Source of the DNA: Ruminiclostridium papyrosolvens DSM 2782
GTDB lineage: Bacteria; Bacillota; Clostridia; Acetivibrionales; DSM-1351
Reading direction: 5' to 3'
Length of the DNA stretch: 64,000 nucleotides
Assembly: GCF_029318685.1 (NCBI RefSeq)
Contig: NZ_CP119677.1
Span: forward strand, 2,409,001-2,473,000
The stretch's first letter is position 1. Every line of letters begins with the position of its first letter. The notes beneath the pieces are model-generated. The model was not told where the DNA came from. It made no database searches and saw only the letters and a program-made list of their open reading frames with translations. The position numbers and the translations under genes were made by a program. Positions 62,660 to 64,000 of the stretch are shown in pieces.

Positions 62660-62968
62660 TTATTTTAAAAAGTTTTGTATTTCAAAAATTGCTTCCTTAT
62701 TTATTTTACAAAGAAAGCTTTGACCTTTTCGTGTATAATTAATTAACCCTGCATTCTGCAACTCTTTAAAATGATGAGAAATAGTTGACCGGGACAAGTT
62801 CATACAGCAACAGGCTTTTGTAAAACATTTTTCAATTCCGTCAGTACAGGTATATTCCCCATCCATACATTCGCCTTCTTCACACCACTCGTATAAGGCT
62901 TTAAATAAGTTAAATCTTTGTTCACATGAAAGTGCTTTAAATATTTTTACCAAATCTAATGTTTTCAT
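62660..62968 (-). CDS. arsR: ArsR-family metalloregulator (arsenic-type)
   Basis: 102 residues. Winged helix with the metal-sensing cysteines in A-C-C-C-M-N-L-S-R-S-T-I-S-H-H at the DNA-reading helix, preceded by a cysteine-bearing insertion (C-E-E-G-E-C-M-D-G-E-Y-T-C). Lies directly behind the Acr3 pump (42-bp gap) on the same strand, so arsenite or antimonite is the likely inducer. There is no clear SD before the ATG; the predicted promoter (TTGACA, 17 bp, TACCAT) would start transcription at or just before the ATG. Confidence 0.9.
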   Translation of the reverse strand: MKTLDLVKIFKALSCEQRFNLFKALYEWCEEGECMDGEYTCTDGIEKCFTKACCCMNLSRSTISHHFKELQNAGLINYTRKGQSFLCKINKEAIFEIQNFLK

Positions 62969-62980
62969 AGTTCTATGGTA

Positions 62981-62992
62981 ATCGAACAGTTA
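62981..62992 (-). promoter_or_regulatory. Putative ArsR site before arsR
   Basis: TAACTGTTCGAT on the minus strand, inside the 17-bp spacer of TTGACA (minus-strand copy at 62996-63001) and TACCAT. Position fits repression of arsR. Confidence 0.6.
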
Positions 62993-63009
62993 GTAATTGT
63001 CAATATTCT

Positions 63010-64000
63010 TTATTTCATAAAATATTTCTTTCTCCAGAATAAAGCCACATTAACCAATCCAATCATAACAGGCACTTCTACAAGAGGCCCTATAACAGCA
63101 GTAAATGCCTCTTTAGACTCAATTCCAAATACAGCAACAGCAACGGCTATAGCAAGTTCAAAGTTATTGCTTGCTGCAGTGAAGGCCAATGTTGTAGTTT
63201 TATTATAGTCAATTCCTGATTTATAGCTTATAAAGAAGGATGTTGAGAACATTATTATAAAGTAAATCAGCAATGGTAATGCTACTCTAACAACCTCTAA
63301 CGGCAGTTGGACAATATATTGTCCCTTATATGTGAACATTACAATTATTGTAAATAGTAACGCTATAAGAGCTAAAGGACTAATTTTAGGAACAAATTTT
63401 TTAATATACCATTCTGTACCCTTTATCGGCTCCAATATTAATCTGGTGAGCATCCCAAGGACAAATGGAATACCCAGATAAACAGCTACGGACAGTGCGA
63501 CTTCTCCCATTGAAATATGCACTTCATACCCTGTAAGTCCAAAAACAGGCGGTAACACTGTTACAAACAAATATGCAAATATTGAATAAAAAACTACTTG
63601 GAAAATAGAATTAAATGCAACTAAAGCTGCCGCATATTCGCTATCACCATCAGCAAGACTATTCCAGACAATAACCATTGCTATACATCTGGCAAGGCCA
63701 ATTAGAATTAATCCTGTCATTAAAGCAGAATCTGATTTCAAGAAAAGAATTGCAAGAACAAACATCAAAATAGGTCCTATTATCCAGTTCTGAACCAATG
63801 AAAGTATCAATACCTTTGGGTTTTTAAAAACCTTACCCAGTTCCTTGTAGTTTACCTTTGCCAATGGCGGATACATCATAACAATTAATCCAATTGCAAT
63901 TGGCAATGACGTTGTTCCAACTGACAGTTTTGATAATAAATTTGCTGCTCCGGGTACTGCCCACCCAAGTACTATACCGCATCCCATTGCAAGGAAAATC
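63010..64000 (-). CDS. acr3: Arsenite efflux transporter Acr3, 5' end outside the window
   Basis: At least 330 residues visible; the frame stays open to the right edge (...[13 protein letters not shown]) and family members are about 350 long, so only a short N-terminus is missing. About ten membrane helices; hallmark R-C-I-A-M-V-I-V-W with the conserved cysteine in a membrane helix, and [10 protein letters not shown]. Acr3 exports arsenite with the proton gradient. It is on the same strand as arsR, gshA and gshB. Confidence 0.93.
   Translation of the reverse strand, partial: IFLAMGCGIVLGWAVPGAANLLSKLSVGTTSLPIAIGLIVMMYPPLAKVNYKELGKVFKNPKVLILSLVQNWIIGPILMFVLAILFLKSDSALMTGLILIGLARCIAMVIVWNSLADGDSEYAAALVAFNSIFQVVFYSIFAYLFVTVLPPVFGLTGYEVHISMGEVALSVAVYLGIPFVLGMLTRLILEPIKGTEWYIKKFVPKISPLALIALLFTIIVMFTYKGQYIVQLPLEVVRVALPLLIYFIIMFSTSFFISYKSGIDYNKTTTLAFTAASNNFELAIAVAVAVFGIESKEAFTAVIGPLVEVPVMIGLVNVALFWRKKYFMK

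Noticed and set aside
1-64000. CRISPR arrays, tRNA and rRNA genes
   Set aside because: No regularly spaced repeats, no cloverleaf-like sequences and no rRNA conserved blocks were noticed on either strand.

Overview
The window looks like a chromosome segment of an anaerobic, plant-wall-degrading, low-GC Firmicute of the Ruminiclostridium (Clostridium cellulolyticum / papyrosolvens) kind. The reasons are AT-rich DNA with strong Shine-Dalgarno sites, two secreted glycoside hydrolases ending in paired dockerin repeats (cellulosome parts), an SLH-domain surface protein, a ydaO-type c-di-AMP riboswitch and clostridial regulators. The genus is an inference; no rRNA or tRNA gene was seen.

Region 1 (1-23628) is a siderophore island. 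NRPS genes run left to right: the end of a heterocyclization (Cy) domain, an A-(pseudo-MT/E)-PCP protein, a saccharopine-dehydrogenase-like reductase, a PchF-like Cy-A-MT-PCP-TE protein, and a thiazolinyl-imide reductase fused to a methyltransferase. They are followed by a TetR regulator, a YbtP/YbtQ-like ABC pair, an ECF transporter (S, T and double ATPase), a MATE exporter, an AraC regulator, a salicylate synthase and a DtxR-family repressor. Both A domains carry a cysteine-type specificity code, so the likely product is a pyochelin-like salicyl-bis-thiazoline/thiazolidine. Three copies of a GTTAGA-type dyad sit before the transporter operon and the salicylate synthase and are the likely DtxR boxes.

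Region 2 (23629-36660) holds a truncated thioredoxin-reductase-like gene and a resolvase-like fragment, a NapH-type ferredoxin membrane protein, an SLH-SH3-TIM-barrel surface protein, a phosphate operon (pstS-pstC-pstA, then a chemoreceptor and an OmpR-type regulator, with no pstB), and a ClC antiporter preceded by a TetR gene.

Region 3 (36606-41640) is a six-gene operon behind a c-di-AMP riboswitch and terminator: a polar-amino-acid ABC transporter whose binding protein is circularly permuted, ablA and ablB (N-acetyl-beta-lysine osmolyte synthesis), and the c-di-AMP receptor darA. Signal, lysine-type uptake, osmolyte synthesis and c-di-AMP sensing lie in one transcript.

Region 4 (41660-53000) has a small GGDEF protein, an ArsP-like permease with a DUF362 lipoprotein, decayed SLH and GH30 fragments, an AraC regulator, a dockerin GH27 enzyme, and a KAP-NTPase plus TIR-domain pair that looks like anti-phage defence. 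The TIR gene is split in two frames by a 17-bp tandem duplication.

Region 5 (53065-64000) has a giant dockerin protein with three GH43-like modules, a small membrane protein, a MarR / C_GCAxxG_C_C pair, a split glutathione synthesis pair (gshA/gshB from a GshF-like ancestor), and an ArsR repressor with an Acr3 arsenite pump. An identical 12-bp motif lies in front of arsR and gshA.
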